Positions 7,454 through 16,000 are shown, numbered from the stretch's first letter. The stretch is 42,478 bases of DNA from Actinomycetota bacterium (GCA_016219715.1 JACRKX010000095.1:1-42478); one strand, 5' to 3'. The notes: generated by a model from the letters alone, not told the origin. Translations and numbers: made by a program.

Positions 7454-9217
7454 TTACGCAGCCGCGCCGGCGGCCGTCTTGACGTTTTCTGTGATGAAGT
7501 CTGCGATCTGCTTGGCCGTGAACGGGCGGCCTGAGATCTGGTTGAGCTGCACGACCGGCACTTCGCAGTCGGAGCGCACCATGCGCGCGAACTGGCCGGT
7601 GTAGTTGACCTCGGGCACGACGATCACGTCCATACCCTCGGCCCACTTCTTGATGCGATCGACCGGCAGCGGGCAGAGCACGCGTGGGTAGAAAGTGGCG
7701 GCGGTGACGCCCTCGGCGGCCAGCAGCTCGGCGGCTTCGATCGCCGCGCCCTCGGTGGAACCCCAGCCAAGGATGCCGACTTGCGCCTTCTCGGCACCGG
7801 TGACCGTGACGCGGCTGCCGGCGGCCAACGCATCAAGCTTCTTCCAGCGCTTGTCCTGCATGGCCTGGTGAATCTCTCCGGTGTAGGACGGATGACCCTG
7901 TTCGTCGTGCTCGATTCCGGTCGAGACGTAGGAACCCGGAGTGCCTGGGATCGGCATCGGCGAGATGCCCGACTCGGTCAGCTTGTAGCGCGGGTAGGCG
8001 CTGTTGCCGTCTCCGTTGGGAGACGCCCCGTTACCGGAAGCCACGTCGGCGAGCGTGAGGCGATCTTCGACCTCGATCTCGGAGAGGTCCGGGCGCTCGA
8101 CCGTTTCGAGGCGGTGTGAGAGCGACTGGTCGGAAAGCAGGATGACCGGCACCTGGTAGGTCTCGGCGGCGTTGAATGCCTCGACGGCGCAGGTCAGGCA
8201 GTCGTCGACCGTCGTCGGCGCGATCACGACGCGCGGCGCCTCGCCGTGCGAGCCGTAGACGGCCTGGTTGAGGTCGGACTGCTCGGTCTTGGTCGGCATG
8301 CCGGTCGAAGGGCCGGCGCGCATCGAGTCGACGATCACGGCCGGAATCTCGGCGGTGCCAGCGAGGCCGATCAGTTCGCTCATCAGCGAGAGGCCGGGGC
8401 CGGAAGTGGCGGTCATCGCCTTGGCGCCGGTGTAACCAGCGCCAAGCACGCTCGCCAGAGCGGCGATCTCGTCTTCGGTCTGGATCGCGACGCCTCCGTG
8501 GCGCGGCAGGCGCGCGGCGAGGCTCTCGAGGATGTCGGAGGCCGGCGTGATCGGGTAACCGGCGTAGTAACTGAGACCGGCGTGCAGCGAGCCCGCGACG
8601 ATCGCCTGGTTGCCGGAGAGCAGGATGCGCTCACGCTCGGCAGGGCCGGGCTTGTCTACGTTGAGCACGCTGGGCAGGTTCTGCCGGGCGTTGTCGCCAC
8701 CGGCGCGCAGCGAGGCGATGTTCGCCTCGCCGACGTCGCCCTTGTGCGCGTAGCGCGCGAGGATCAACTGCTCGAGTGCGGTGGTGTCGATGTCGAGCAG
8801 TCCGCAGACGGTGCCGACGACGACCATGTTCTTGCCGCGGCGGCTGCCGCCGGCCTCTTCGGCAATCTGGCTGAAGGGCACTTCGAAGGAACGATCGGCG
8901 AACTCGTCGGTGACCTTGCACGACTCGGCGTCGGCGATGATGATCCCCTCGGGACCGACCGTTTCGTGCTGAAGGTCGAAGCCCTCCTGGTTGAAGCAGA
9001 CCAGCAGGTCGGTGTGATTGCCGATCGACTTGATTCGGTTGGCGCCGATCCTCACCTGGAACATGCACGGGCCGCCCTTGATTTCGGCCGGGTAGGTGCG
9101 GAAGGTGAGCGCCCAGTAACCCGCGCGCCCCGCCCCCGAGGTGAAGATGTCACCTCCCGAAATAACACCTTCGCCAGACTCGCCGGCGAGTTGAAGGGTG
9201 ATGTCGGGAAGTGCCAT
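7454..9217 (-). CDS. korA: 2-oxoacid:ferredoxin oxidoreductase alpha subunit with fused gamma domain
   Basis: 587 aa from ATG 9217, chosen because AAGGAG lies 7 nt upstream; an upstream in-frame GTG at 9265 lacks a comparable site. The N-terminal gamma domain (about residues 1-190) starts with the GESGEGVISGG nucleotide-loop motif and FRTYPAEIKGGP. The alpha domain (about 200-587) holds YPITPASD, EDEIAAL, the TSGPGLSLMSE loop and STGMPTKTEQSDL, typical of KorA rather than pyruvate enzymes. It forms the alpha/gamma part of the KorAB complex with the next gene. The gene lies downstream of amt-glnK on the same strand but is separated by a hairpin and a repeat-bearing leader, so it may have its own promoter. 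Confidence 0.93.
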   Translation of the reverse strand: MALPDITLQLAGESGEGVISGGDIFTSGAGRAGYWALTFRTYPAEIKGGPCMFQVRIGANRIKSIGNHTDLLVCFNQEGFDLQHETVGPEGIIIADAESCKVTDEFADRSFEVPFSQIAEEAGGSRRGKNMVVVGTVCGLLDIDTTALEQLILARYAHKGDVGEANIASLRAGGDNARQNLPSVLNVDKPGPAERERILLSGNQAIVAGSLHAGLSYYAGYPITPASDILESLAARLPRHGGVAIQTEDEIAALASVLGAGYTGAKAMTATSGPGLSLMSELIGLAGTAEIPAVIVDSMRAGPSTGMPTKTEQSDLNQAVYGSHGEAPRVVIAPTTVDDCLTCAVEAFNAAETYQVPVILLSDQSLSHRLETVERPDLSEIEVEDRLTLADVASGNGASPNGDGNSAYPRYKLTESGISPMPIPGTPGSYVSTGIEHDEQGHPSYTGEIHQAMQDKRWKKLDALAAGSRVTVTGAEKAQVGILGWGSTEGAAIEAAELLAAEGVTAATFYPRVLCPLPVDRIKKWAEGMDVIVVPEVNYTGQFARMVRSDCEVPVVQLNQISGRPFTAKQIADFITENVKTAAGAAA

Positions 9218-9283
9218 CCAGGACTCCTTGTTATGAAAGTTCCGGCGGCGCGGATTGCGCTGCACCAGGCGCCCTTACGAGGA

Positions 9284-9388
9284 CCGGTGCCGAATGGCCC
9301 AGGGCTGAGTGCCCCAGTGCCGAGTGGCCCGGCACCGAGTGGCCCAGTACCGAGTGGCCCGGTGTCGAATGACCCAGCGCCGAATCGC
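9284..9388. repeat. seven-unit 15-bp tandem repeat in the korA leader
   Basis: Seven head-to-tail units of exactly 15 bp, with plus-strand form ccagtgccgagtggc. Units begin at 9284, 9299, 9314, 9329, 9344, 9359 and 9374. The first two positions (cc) are fixed, the third alternates a/g, and the gagtgg/gaatgg core varies slightly. Lying 67-171 bp upstream of the korA start, it is probably in the transcribed leader. The role is unknown; slippage-driven length variation is possible. Confidence 0.85.
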
Positions 9389-9567
9389 GGCGGAACGAGA
9401 GGAACGAGAGAGAAAAGTGCGAGAAAGTTGAAAAATGCATCGGAGCGGTGCTCGCGACTCAATATAGCGAGAGGGTCGCGGGTCGCTTTCAGTAGTTGTA
9501 TCGGATTCTTACAGTGTGAATGGTTTTAATGCCAAATCGCCGGCCGGGTTGGCTCAGGGCACACGGA

Positions 9568-9601
9568 ACGGCGCCCTCGGCATGAATGCCGAGGGCGCCG
9601 T
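9568..9601 (-). terminator. strong hairpin downstream of glnK
   Basis: A perfect 16-bp inverted repeat (acggcgccctcggcat / atgccgagggcgccgt) separated by 2 nt lies 30 bp after the glnK stop. It lacks a T-run, as is common in high-GC actinobacteria. Probably terminates amt-glnK transcription or protects its 3' end. Confidence 0.65.
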
Positions 9602-9630
9602 CACCTTGCTTCCATCCCCGGTTGGAGTCG

Positions 9631-10005
9631 TCAGACTCCAGATGGAATCTCTTCCGCCTCGTGCGACTGCAGCACCTCGGCGCCGCGTTCGCCGGTACGG
9701 ATGCGGATCGCGTCGATGACGTCGAAGATGAAGATCTTCCCGTCGCCGACCTCGCCGGTCCGCGCGTGCTTGAGGATCGAGTCGGTGACCGTCTGCAGGT
9801 CGCTGTCGTCCACCACGCACTCGATCTTCAGCTTCGGGCGCATGTGGATCACGAGCGACGCACCGCGGTACGACTCGGTGATGCCCTTCTGACGCCCCGA
9901 ACCCTTGACGTCGGTGATCGTCAGGCTCGGGATACCGGCGTCGAGCAGCTCCTGGCGGATCGCGTCGAACGCTTCGTGGCGGATGAAGGCTTCGATCTTC
10001 TTCAT
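9631..10005 (-). CDS. glnK: PII nitrogen regulatory protein
   Basis: 124 aa from ATG 10005, chosen because AAGGAGG (10014-10020) is 8 nt upstream; the ATG at 10011 would be only 2 nt from it. PII trimers sense 2-oxoglutarate and ATP/ADP and, as GlnK, block the Amt pore through the T-loop. Conserved parts seen are TDVKGSGRQKG with Gln39 (the 2-oxoglutarate/Mg ligand), Tyr46, the PII C-terminal signature ARTGEVGDGKIF and RIRTGERG. The T-loop reads TESYRGASLV: the modification site Tyr51 of E. coli GlnB/GlnK is replaced by Leu, so uridylylation or adenylylation at that site is not possible. The gene starts 14 bp after the amt stop, and its ribosome-binding site overlaps the amt TAA. This is the classic amt-glnK pair. 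Confidence 0.95.
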   Translation of the reverse strand: MKKIEAFIRHEAFDAIRQELLDAGIPSLTITDVKGSGRQKGITESYRGASLVIHMRPKLKIECVVDDSDLQTVTDSILKHARTGEVGDGKIFIFDVIDAIRIRTGERGAEVLQSHEAEEIPSGV

Positions 10006-10019
10006 AGTCATCGCCTCCT

Positions 10020-11540
10020 TTAGGCCATCGAACCGACGGGCGTGCCGCCGGAGTCGGTCTTGACAGAATCAGACAGCGCAACCGAGGCGTGCGACGGCGA
10101 GCCGGGGAGGCCGCTGCCGACGAGCTCGGAAGCCGGAATGAACTGCTCCGGGTATCCGTACATGCCGTGCTCGACGATGTCGAGGCCGGCGTCCTCTTCG
10201 GCGGCGCTGACGCGCATGCCGTAGGTGGCCTTGATGATCGCGAAGGTGATCAGCGACGTCACAAGGACGAATGCGAACACGACGACCACGCCGAGAGCCT
10301 GAACGCCAAGCTGCTCGAAGCTGCCGCTGTAGAACAGTCCGCCGAGGAAGTTGCCCTCTGCGTCAGTGGCGCCGAACGCGTTGTAGGTGGCCAGGTCCGG
10401 ATGCGTGAAGAGACCGCACGCGAGCGTTCCCCAGATACCGGCCAGTCCGTGGGCCGAGAGGGCACCAACCGGGTCGTCGAGCTTCATCTTGTCGAACGCA
10501 AACACGCCGACGACAACGATCAGACCAGCGATCAGGCCGATCGGCACCGCGGCCCACGGCTCGACGTATCCCGAAGGCGCCGTGATCGCGACGAGACCGG
10601 CGATCAGGCCGTTGCCGACCATGCCGATGTCGATCGTCTTCTGGATGAACAGAGATGTCACCAATGCGCCGATCACACCGGCAACGGCTCCGAGCAGGGT
10701 CACGAGTGCGACCTCAGGGAAGCGACCGTCGAGCGCGCCGAGCGTCGAACCCGGGTTGAAGCCAAACCAACCGACCAGCAGGATGATGCAGGCGAGTCCG
10801 AACAGCGGCATGTTGTGGCCGGGAATGGCGCGCGGCTTGCCGTCTACGTACTTGCCGCGACGCGGGCCAAGTAGCAACAGCGCGGCGAGACCGCCGGTCG
10901 CGCCGATCAAGTGGACGGCCGTCGAGCCGGCGAAGTCCTGCATGCCGAGGTTGGCCTGTAGCCAGCCTCCGCCGAAGACCCAGTGCGAGCCGATCGGGTA
11001 GATCAGGGCCGAGAACACGATCGCGTAGAGCACGTAGACGCCGAACTTGATGCGCTCGAGCGTGGTGCCCCAGACGATCGCCAGCGAAACCGCGCAGAAC
11101 GCGAACTGGAACAGCCACTTCGACTCGATCGTCGCGTTCGAGAGCCCCATAACGGAGAACGCCTCAAGCGGGTCGCCGAAGTCGCGGAGGAAGAAGCCCG
11201 TGTTACCGATGATCTCCCCCGGTCCGAATGCGAACGCGAATCCGACAGCCCAGTAACAGATCGCCGCGATCGAGAAGTTCGTGAGAATCTTCGCGACGAT
11301 CGTTCCAGCGTTCTTTCCGCGCGAGAACCCGATCTCGAGAAATGCGAAACCGGCCTGCATGAAGATGACGAGAATGGCCGCAACGACCACCCACATGCTG
11401 TTGATGCCGACGCTCAGCGAGTCGGCTTCGGACACCGACGGCACGAGATGTGTCGTGTCGGCGGCCAGCACGCCGGCTGGCAGGACGAGCGCCTGCAATG
11501 CGGCGAGTCCCAGTCCGAGGGTGAATAGTTTCCGTTTCAT
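10020..11540 (-). CDS. amt: ammonium transporter
   Basis: 506 aa from ATG 11540, the position where the sequence begins a cleavable-looking signal segment (LFTLGLGLAALQALVLPAGVLA); earlier in-frame starts would add a basic, non-membrane stretch. About eleven hydrophobic helices follow. The Amt signature DFAGSTAVHLIGATGG carries the first of the twin pore histidines, and SAHGLAGIWGTLACGL carries the second. Amt forms trimers that conduct ammonium, and GlnK, encoded next, plugs the pore when nitrogen is plentiful. The C-terminal cytoplasmic tail (EEDAGLDIVEHGMYGYPEQ) is the conserved region that couples to GlnK. It is probably nitrogen-regulated, but I could not identify an operator. Confidence 0.95.
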   Translation of the reverse strand: MKRKLFTLGLGLAALQALVLPAGVLAADTTHLVPSVSEADSLSVGINSMWVVVAAILVIFMQAGFAFLEIGFSRGKNAGTIVAKILTNFSIAAICYWAVGFAFAFGPGEIIGNTGFFLRDFGDPLEAFSVMGLSNATIESKWLFQFAFCAVSLAIVWGTTLERIKFGVYVLYAIVFSALIYPIGSHWVFGGGWLQANLGMQDFAGSTAVHLIGATGGLAALLLLGPRRGKYVDGKPRAIPGHNMPLFGLACIILLVGWFGFNPGSTLGALDGRFPEVALVTLLGAVAGVIGALVTSLFIQKTIDIGMVGNGLIAGLVAITAPSGYVEPWAAVPIGLIAGLIVVVGVFAFDKMKLDDPVGALSAHGLAGIWGTLACGLFTHPDLATYNAFGATDAEGNFLGGLFYSGSFEQLGVQALGVVVVFAFVLVTSLITFAIIKATYGMRVSAAEEDAGLDIVEHGMYGYPEQFIPASELVGSGLPGSPSHASVALSDSVKTDSGGTPVGSMA

Positions 11541-11958
11541 GCTTTCTGATGCCCCTTTCGGTCTGACCCTTGCGCCGGGGGCTTTCCGTCGCCCGGCCGG
11601 TAGGTAGCTCCTGGCTGCCCACCGGCGTTGATCGCGCGGCGGCAGGCCGTTTTTCGTGATTGCACGGTCCAAAGTACGTTTGCCGGGCGGAGCCTTTGTT
11701 GTACGAATGGCGAAACTTCGTTTGTGATCTTTGGACAGTGGGTTTTGAGGCTTTGGAATGGGGTTTGTCGCGCCTGGCGCCGGCAGGATCATGGTGTTTG
11801 GAGGGCGGTTTGGCGGGATTGAGTTCACCGGTTGGACAGGCGTCGAACACGAGGTGACCCCGCCCCGTTCCCAATTTCACCGAGATTCTTCGATTCTCGA
11901 TCGAGAATCGTCACAATTCGCGCGCCACATTTGACGATTCAGGCGGTTGAATCGCCGG
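11541..11958. other. amt/RAYT divergent intergenic region (418 bp)
   Basis: No gene is supported here. The region is locally T-richer on the plus strand (about 11640-11775) than its surroundings, which may reflect promoter DNA for amt on the minus strand. It also contains a perfect 20-bp palindrome (11891-11910) close to the RAYT gene. I looked for a GlnR- or NtrC-like operator for amt and found nothing convincing. Confidence 0.5.
11891..11910. repeat. perfect 20-bp palindrome upstream of the RAYT gene
   Basis: The sequence cgattctcgatcgagaatcg is identical to its own reverse complement. It lies 49 bp before the RAYT ATG. It could be an operator for a dimeric regulator or part of the element recognised by the transposase. 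There is no loop, so it is less likely to act as an RNA hairpin. Confidence 0.7.
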
Positions 11959-12801
11959 ATGAGCGATCGATATCGCCATTTCCGAATCAAGGAGTACGAG
12001 CCGAACCGCTGGTATCACGTTTGGAACAAGGGCAGGGACGTGCTGTTCCAAGACGACACGGACCGGCGGGTGTTCCTGGATTGCCTCGCGCGGCACCTGT
12101 CGCCGCAGCCATCGGCCGACGCGCGCGGGCGGCCGGTGCGGTGGTTGCGGGAGCGAATCGCACTTGGCAGTTACTGCCTGCTGACGACTCACTTCCACCT
12201 GCTGGTGCGCACCGGGTCGGATCCGCGCGCGCTTGGAGAACTGATGCAGTCCGCCAAGGGGGGCTTCACGCGCGAATGTCGCGATCGTGGCCGCCTCGGG
12301 CCGATCTTCAAGGGGGCCTACGAGGCCGATCCGATTCGCGACCCCGAGCGCCTGCGGCACGCTGCCGCCTACGTGCACCTAAACGCCGGCGACGATCCTG
12401 AATATCGCTACTGCAGCTATCCGGGCTGGCGATCTGGCCGCACTCCGGTGTGGCTAAATGGCGCCGAGCAACTGATCGATTCGATCGGCGGGCTCGACGC
12501 ACATGCCCGCGACCTAGAGCGCACGATCGCCCGCCGTCGAGAGCGCCGCGAAGCAGACGCCTTCGCGGACGACCTCGCCAGACGCCTTCGCGGACGACCT
12601 CGCCGAGAGAATCCGCCTAGTCAAATCGGGTTGGTAGGCAGGGAGCCTTTCCCGGCAGGCCGAAGGCCCTTCCCGGCAGGCCGAAGGCCCTTCCCGGCAG
12701 GCCGAAGGCCTTTCCCGGTAGACAGAAGGCCCCTCCCGGTAGGCAGAGAGCCCCCAATAGGCAGAAAGCTCACTGGCTCGCAGAAAGATCCCCCACGTTA
12801 G
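11959..12801 (+). CDS. REP-associated tyrosine transposase (RAYT, Y1/HUH family) with an abnormal repeat-encoded C-terminus
   Basis: 280 aa from ATG 11959; a TTG at 11947 is a weaker alternative. The HUH motif is H-F-H (His78 and His80, in LLTTHFHLLVRTG) and the probable catalytic tyrosine is Tyr138 in AAAYVHLNAG, which matches the YxHLNP block of IS200/IS605-like RAYTs. RAYTs are single-copy domesticated Y1 transposases that act on REP palindromes. The last 55 or so residues are odd: a 25-bp duplication (12555-12604) shifts the frame, so the normal stop (TAG 12635-12637 in the other frame) is missed and translation runs through a 21-bp tandem repeat, giving GRRPFPA heptads. Whether the extended protein works is unknown. 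No IS ends were found, as expected for RAYTs. Confidence 0.85.
   Translation: MSDRYRHFRIKEYEPNRWYHVWNKGRDVLFQDDTDRRVFLDCLARHLSPQPSADARGRPVRWLRERIALGSYCLLTTHFHLLVRTGSDPRALGELMQSAKGGFTRECRDRGRLGPIFKGAYEADPIRDPERLRHAAAYVHLNAGDDPEYRYCSYPGWRSGRTPVWLNGAEQLIDSIGGLDAHARDLERTIARRRERREADAFADDLARRLRGRPRRENPPSQIGLVGREPFPAGRRPFPAGRRPFPAGRRPFPVDRRPLPVGREPPIGRKLTGSQKDPPR
12555..12604 (+). repeat. perfect 25-bp tandem duplication inside the RAYT gene
   Basis: Two adjacent identical 25-bp units (12555-12579 and 12580-12604). Because 25 is not a multiple of three, the second unit is read in a new frame (RRLRGRPRRE rather than ADAFADDLA). Removing one unit restores a frame that ends at TAG 12635-12637. Confidence 0.9.
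12637..12759 (+). repeat. 21-bp tandem repeat at the 3' end of the RAYT frame
   Basis: Five full 21-bp units (starting 12637, 12658, 12679, 12700 and 12721) and one 18-bp unit (12742). Units two and three are identical; the core is ggccgaaggcccttcccgg. As 21 is a multiple of three, the units keep the shifted RAYT frame open. The ancestral stop lies at the boundary of the first unit, so the repeat was probably intergenic before the duplication. Confidence 0.88.
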
Positions 12802-12812
12802 TTAGTTTTCTT

Positions 12813-12855
12813 GCCAACCTCTCACGGGATTCCAGAGATCCCGTGAGAGATTGGC
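12813..12855. repeat. REP-like imperfect palindrome (copy A) downstream of the RAYT gene
   Basis: An 18-bp stem with a single mismatch and a 7-nt loop (tccagag), 11 bp after the RAYT stop. The right arm is atcccgtgagagattggc. The arm core CCCGTGAnAGnnTGG recurs in the hairpin at 21318-21360, in the opposite arm arrangement. The position beside a RAYT gene and the recurrence suggest a REP element; it may also act as a terminator for metH or the RAYT gene. Confidence 0.65.
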
Positions 12856-12922
12856 AGAAAATCTACCTCAGGATCGGTAGAAATGGCGGGGGCCCGGCTG
12901 GCTGGCGGAGGTGAACGGCGTC

Positions 12923-13003
12923 GGTGGAACCGCGGTCTCGGCGGAGGCGAGCAACCGCCTAGCGGCCAAGGTGGAAGCGCGGCCTCGGCGGAGGCGAGCA
13001 ACC
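12923..13003. repeat. two-copy direct repeat (34 bp, period 47) between the RAYT gene and metH
   Basis: 12923-12956 and 12970-13003 match at 32 of 34 positions, sharing the core ctcggcggaggcgagcaacc. A weaker third relative (ggcggaggtgaacggc) lies just upstream at about 12905. There is no open frame of note across it. The role is unknown. Confidence 0.75.
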
Positions 13004-13020
13004 TCAGCTGAAGCGAGCCG

Positions 13021-16000
13021 TTAGTTCGTAGCCGACGCGGCGTCTTCGACGATCGCGGACTCGTCGAACTCGTCGGCGTCGCTGGGTCTGCCGGCGCCGC
13101 TCGGACCGCCCTCGCTACCGCGCTCGCCGTCGCCAGAACTCTCGTCCGCGTCGTCTTCGCCCGCGCCTTCCGCGCCGGGCTTCGCGCCAGCGCCAGCGCC
13201 GCCGTCACCCGCCGGCTTGTCGACCTCCGACTCCACCACCGGGTCCGGGGGATCATCGTCGAATCCCTCATCGAGGCTTGCCGCGCGCACCGCCGGGTCG
13301 CGCTCGGTGCCGGCTATCAGCTGGTCGGGCATCGCCACGCCGGGCTTCGGCAGGAAGCCGCTGCGCATGCCGTAGTAGACGGCCTGCGGGTGGTAGGCGA
13401 CCACGGCCAGCGTCGACTGCTCGGGCGCGACCGCGAAACCACCGGAAAGCTCTAGGCCGATCGACGGCGCGTCGAGTAGACGGAAGACCTTCTCGTGCTC
13501 GCTCTGCTCCGGCACCGCGGGGTAGCCCCACGAGTAGCGCCGGCCCTGCGACAGCGGCACGCCTAGATCGGCGCGCACCTTCGCGTGAACCCACTCGGCC
13601 ATCGCCTCGGCGGTCTGCACCCCCATTCCATGGGTGAACAGCTGCTCGGCGAACTCACCGTCGGCCTCGAGCTTCTCCATCAGCTCGGTGACCTCGTTGC
13701 CGGCCGTCACGGCCTGAAGCGCGACGACGTCGAGCTTTGCGGGGTCGATCTCGCCGCCGGGCGTTCCGTCGACGGTCACCAGCTCGCGGGGCCGGTAGAA
13801 ATCAGCCAGCGAAATGCGGTCGTGGCGCGGCTGGCGCGGGCAGTAGAGCCGCTCGAGTTCGGTTGAACGGTCCGACGGGTCGAGCACGACAATCTCGTTG
13901 CCCTCGCTGTAGCAAGGGAAGTAACCCAGCAGAGCGCGGGGATGCAGCACGCCACCGTCGGCCGCCCCTTCGGCCCACATACGCTCGAGCCGCGGCTGGA
14001 AGTCGTCGCGCAGCAGCCGGTTGAACTCGTCCTTGTCCATTCCGCGCCCACCCCAGTGCAGCTTGTAGAGCACGTGAGTGTCGATGTGGTGGTAGACCTC
14101 GTCCATCGGCACGTCGAGCTCGCGCACGCCCCAGAACGGCGGTTCGGGCACATCGCTCTCGAAGACCACAGCCGAGCGAACGGAATCGTCGGTGACAGGC
14201 GGCGCGTCGTCGACCACCTCGACCTCGTTGCGCACACGGTCGGCCTCGGCGTAGACCTTTACCATTAGCTCCTCGCGCGCGCCATCTTCGACCAGCTGGT
14301 CCATGACGGCCAGCCCCTCGAAGGCGTCCTTGCAGTAGAAGACGCCACTGCCGTAGGTCGTGTCGTCCTCTTTGCCGTTCACGTACAGCGCGCGGTAGCC
14401 GAACTTGCGGTTGATCGCGGCGCCACCTAGCAACACGGGGAACTTCAGCTCTTGACGGTGCAGCTCCTGTACGGCGAGCGGCATCTGCTTCGAAGTCGAA
14501 ACCAGCAGCGCCGAAAGCCCGATCGCCGTGGCGTCGTGCTCGACGGCCGCGTCGACGATGTCGCCGACTGGCACCTGCTTGCCGAGGTCGACCACCGTAT
14601 AGCCGTTGTTGGTGAGAATCGTCTTGACGAGCGACTTACCGATGTCGTGCACGTCGCCGAAGACCGTGGCCAGCACGACCACGCCCTTCGTGTAGCCCTC
14701 GATCCGGTCGAGGTAGTTCTCGAGCCGCGCGACGGCCTTCTTCATCACTTCGGCGCTCTGCAGCACGAACGGCAGGATCAGCTCGCCGGCGCCGAACTTG
14801 TCGCCGACCTCCTTCATCGCCGGCAGCAGTACGTCGTTGAGCGTCGGCACCGCGCCGATCTTCTCGACGGACTTGTCGATCCAGTCCTCCACCCCATCTT
14901 TCTTGCGGCGCAAGATGTGGAAGTGCAGTGCCTCCTCGGGCTCCATGCCGGCGGTCGGGTCGGCGGCCTCGGCTACGTCCTCCTCGCCCTTGCCCTCGAA
15001 GTGCTCGATGAACATCTGCAGGGCGTCTTCGGAGCGGTTGAAGACGAGGTCGTCGGCGAGCTTGCGCTCCTCGTCGCTGATCTCGCCATACGGCGTGATG
15101 TGGTTCGGGTTGACCATCGCCAGGTCCAACCCCGCCTCGACGCAGTGGTGCAGGAAGACGCTGTTGAGCACAGCGCGCGCGCCTGGCGACACGCCGAACG
15201 AAACGTTCGACACGCCCAGCGAAGTCTTCACCTTGGGCAGCGCCTGCTTGACGGCGCGAATGCCCTCGATCGTTGCGATCGCGCTGGGTTTCCACTCGTC
15301 GTCGCCGGTCGTCAGCGTGAAGGTCAGCAGGTCGAAGATCAGCAGCTCCTCGTCGAGACCGTGCTCGCCGCATGCCAGCTCGTGGATGCGCTTGGCGATC
15401 TCGACTTTGCGCTCCACGGTCTTGGCCATGCCGACCTCGTCGATCGTCAGCGCGATCACGGCGGCCCCGTGCTCGATCGCCAGCGGAACGACCGTGTCGA
15501 GCTTGTCGCGCCCGGCTTCGAGGTTGATCGAGTTGACGATCGCGCGGCCCGGCGTCTGTTCGAGCGCGAGCTTGATTACGTCGGGCTCGGTCGAGTCGAT
15601 CTGCAGCGGCGCGGGCTGCGTCAGCGAAACTCGCTTCGCGACCTCGCGCATCTGATCGGCTTCGTCGTCGGGGCGCTCGGTCAGCGCGACGCAGAGGTCG
15701 AGGATGTGCGCGCCGCCTCCCACTTGATCCTCGGCAACCTGCACCAGACCGTCGTAGTCGTTGTTCAGCAGCATCTCCTTCGCGGCGCGCGAGCCCTGCG
15801 AGTTGACGCGCTCGCCTACCAGTGTCGGAGCGGGCTCCTGCACCAGCGCCGTGGCGGCGATCATCGAGCTGACGCGTGGCGGGCGTGGCGCCGGGCGGGG
15901 CCGCACCGGCAGTCCGGCACAGCGCTCGGCGATCGCGCGGATGTGGTCGGGCGTGGTGCCGCAACAGCCGCCGACGATCGACACTCCGTACTGCTCGACG

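Larger units (their letters stand above)
9218..9630 (-). other. korA leader / glnK-korA intergenic region (413 bp)
   Basis: No convincing gene is seen here. On the minus strand, in transcription order, it holds a small hairpin overlapping the glnK stop (9624-9639), a strong hairpin (9568-9601), an A/T-richer stretch (about 9420-9535) that could carry the korAB promoter (a TATATT hexamer occurs near 9460), the seven-unit 15-bp repeat (9284-9388) and the korA ribosome-binding site. Open frames through the repeat read as low-complexity peptide and are not supported as genes. Confidence 0.55.

Noticed and set aside
9052-9462. Small Gly/Pro/Thr-rich protein encoded across the 15-bp repeat on the minus strand
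   Set aside because: The frame overlaps the certain korA N-terminus in another frame, and its composition is explained by the repeat alone.
11640-11800. GlnR-type operator for amt
   Set aside because: GAAAC- and GTTT-like half-sites occur near 11711-11722, but spacing and symmetry do not fit the known box.
12637-12759. CRISPR-like array
   Set aside because: The 21-bp units are directly adjacent with no unique spacers and are plain tandem repeats; the 15-bp array at 9284-9388 is excluded for the same reason.
11959-12801. Complete IS200/IS605 insertion sequence
   Set aside because: There is no accessory TnpB gene and no left/right end hairpins with a target site. The protein matches the single-copy RAYT branch better.
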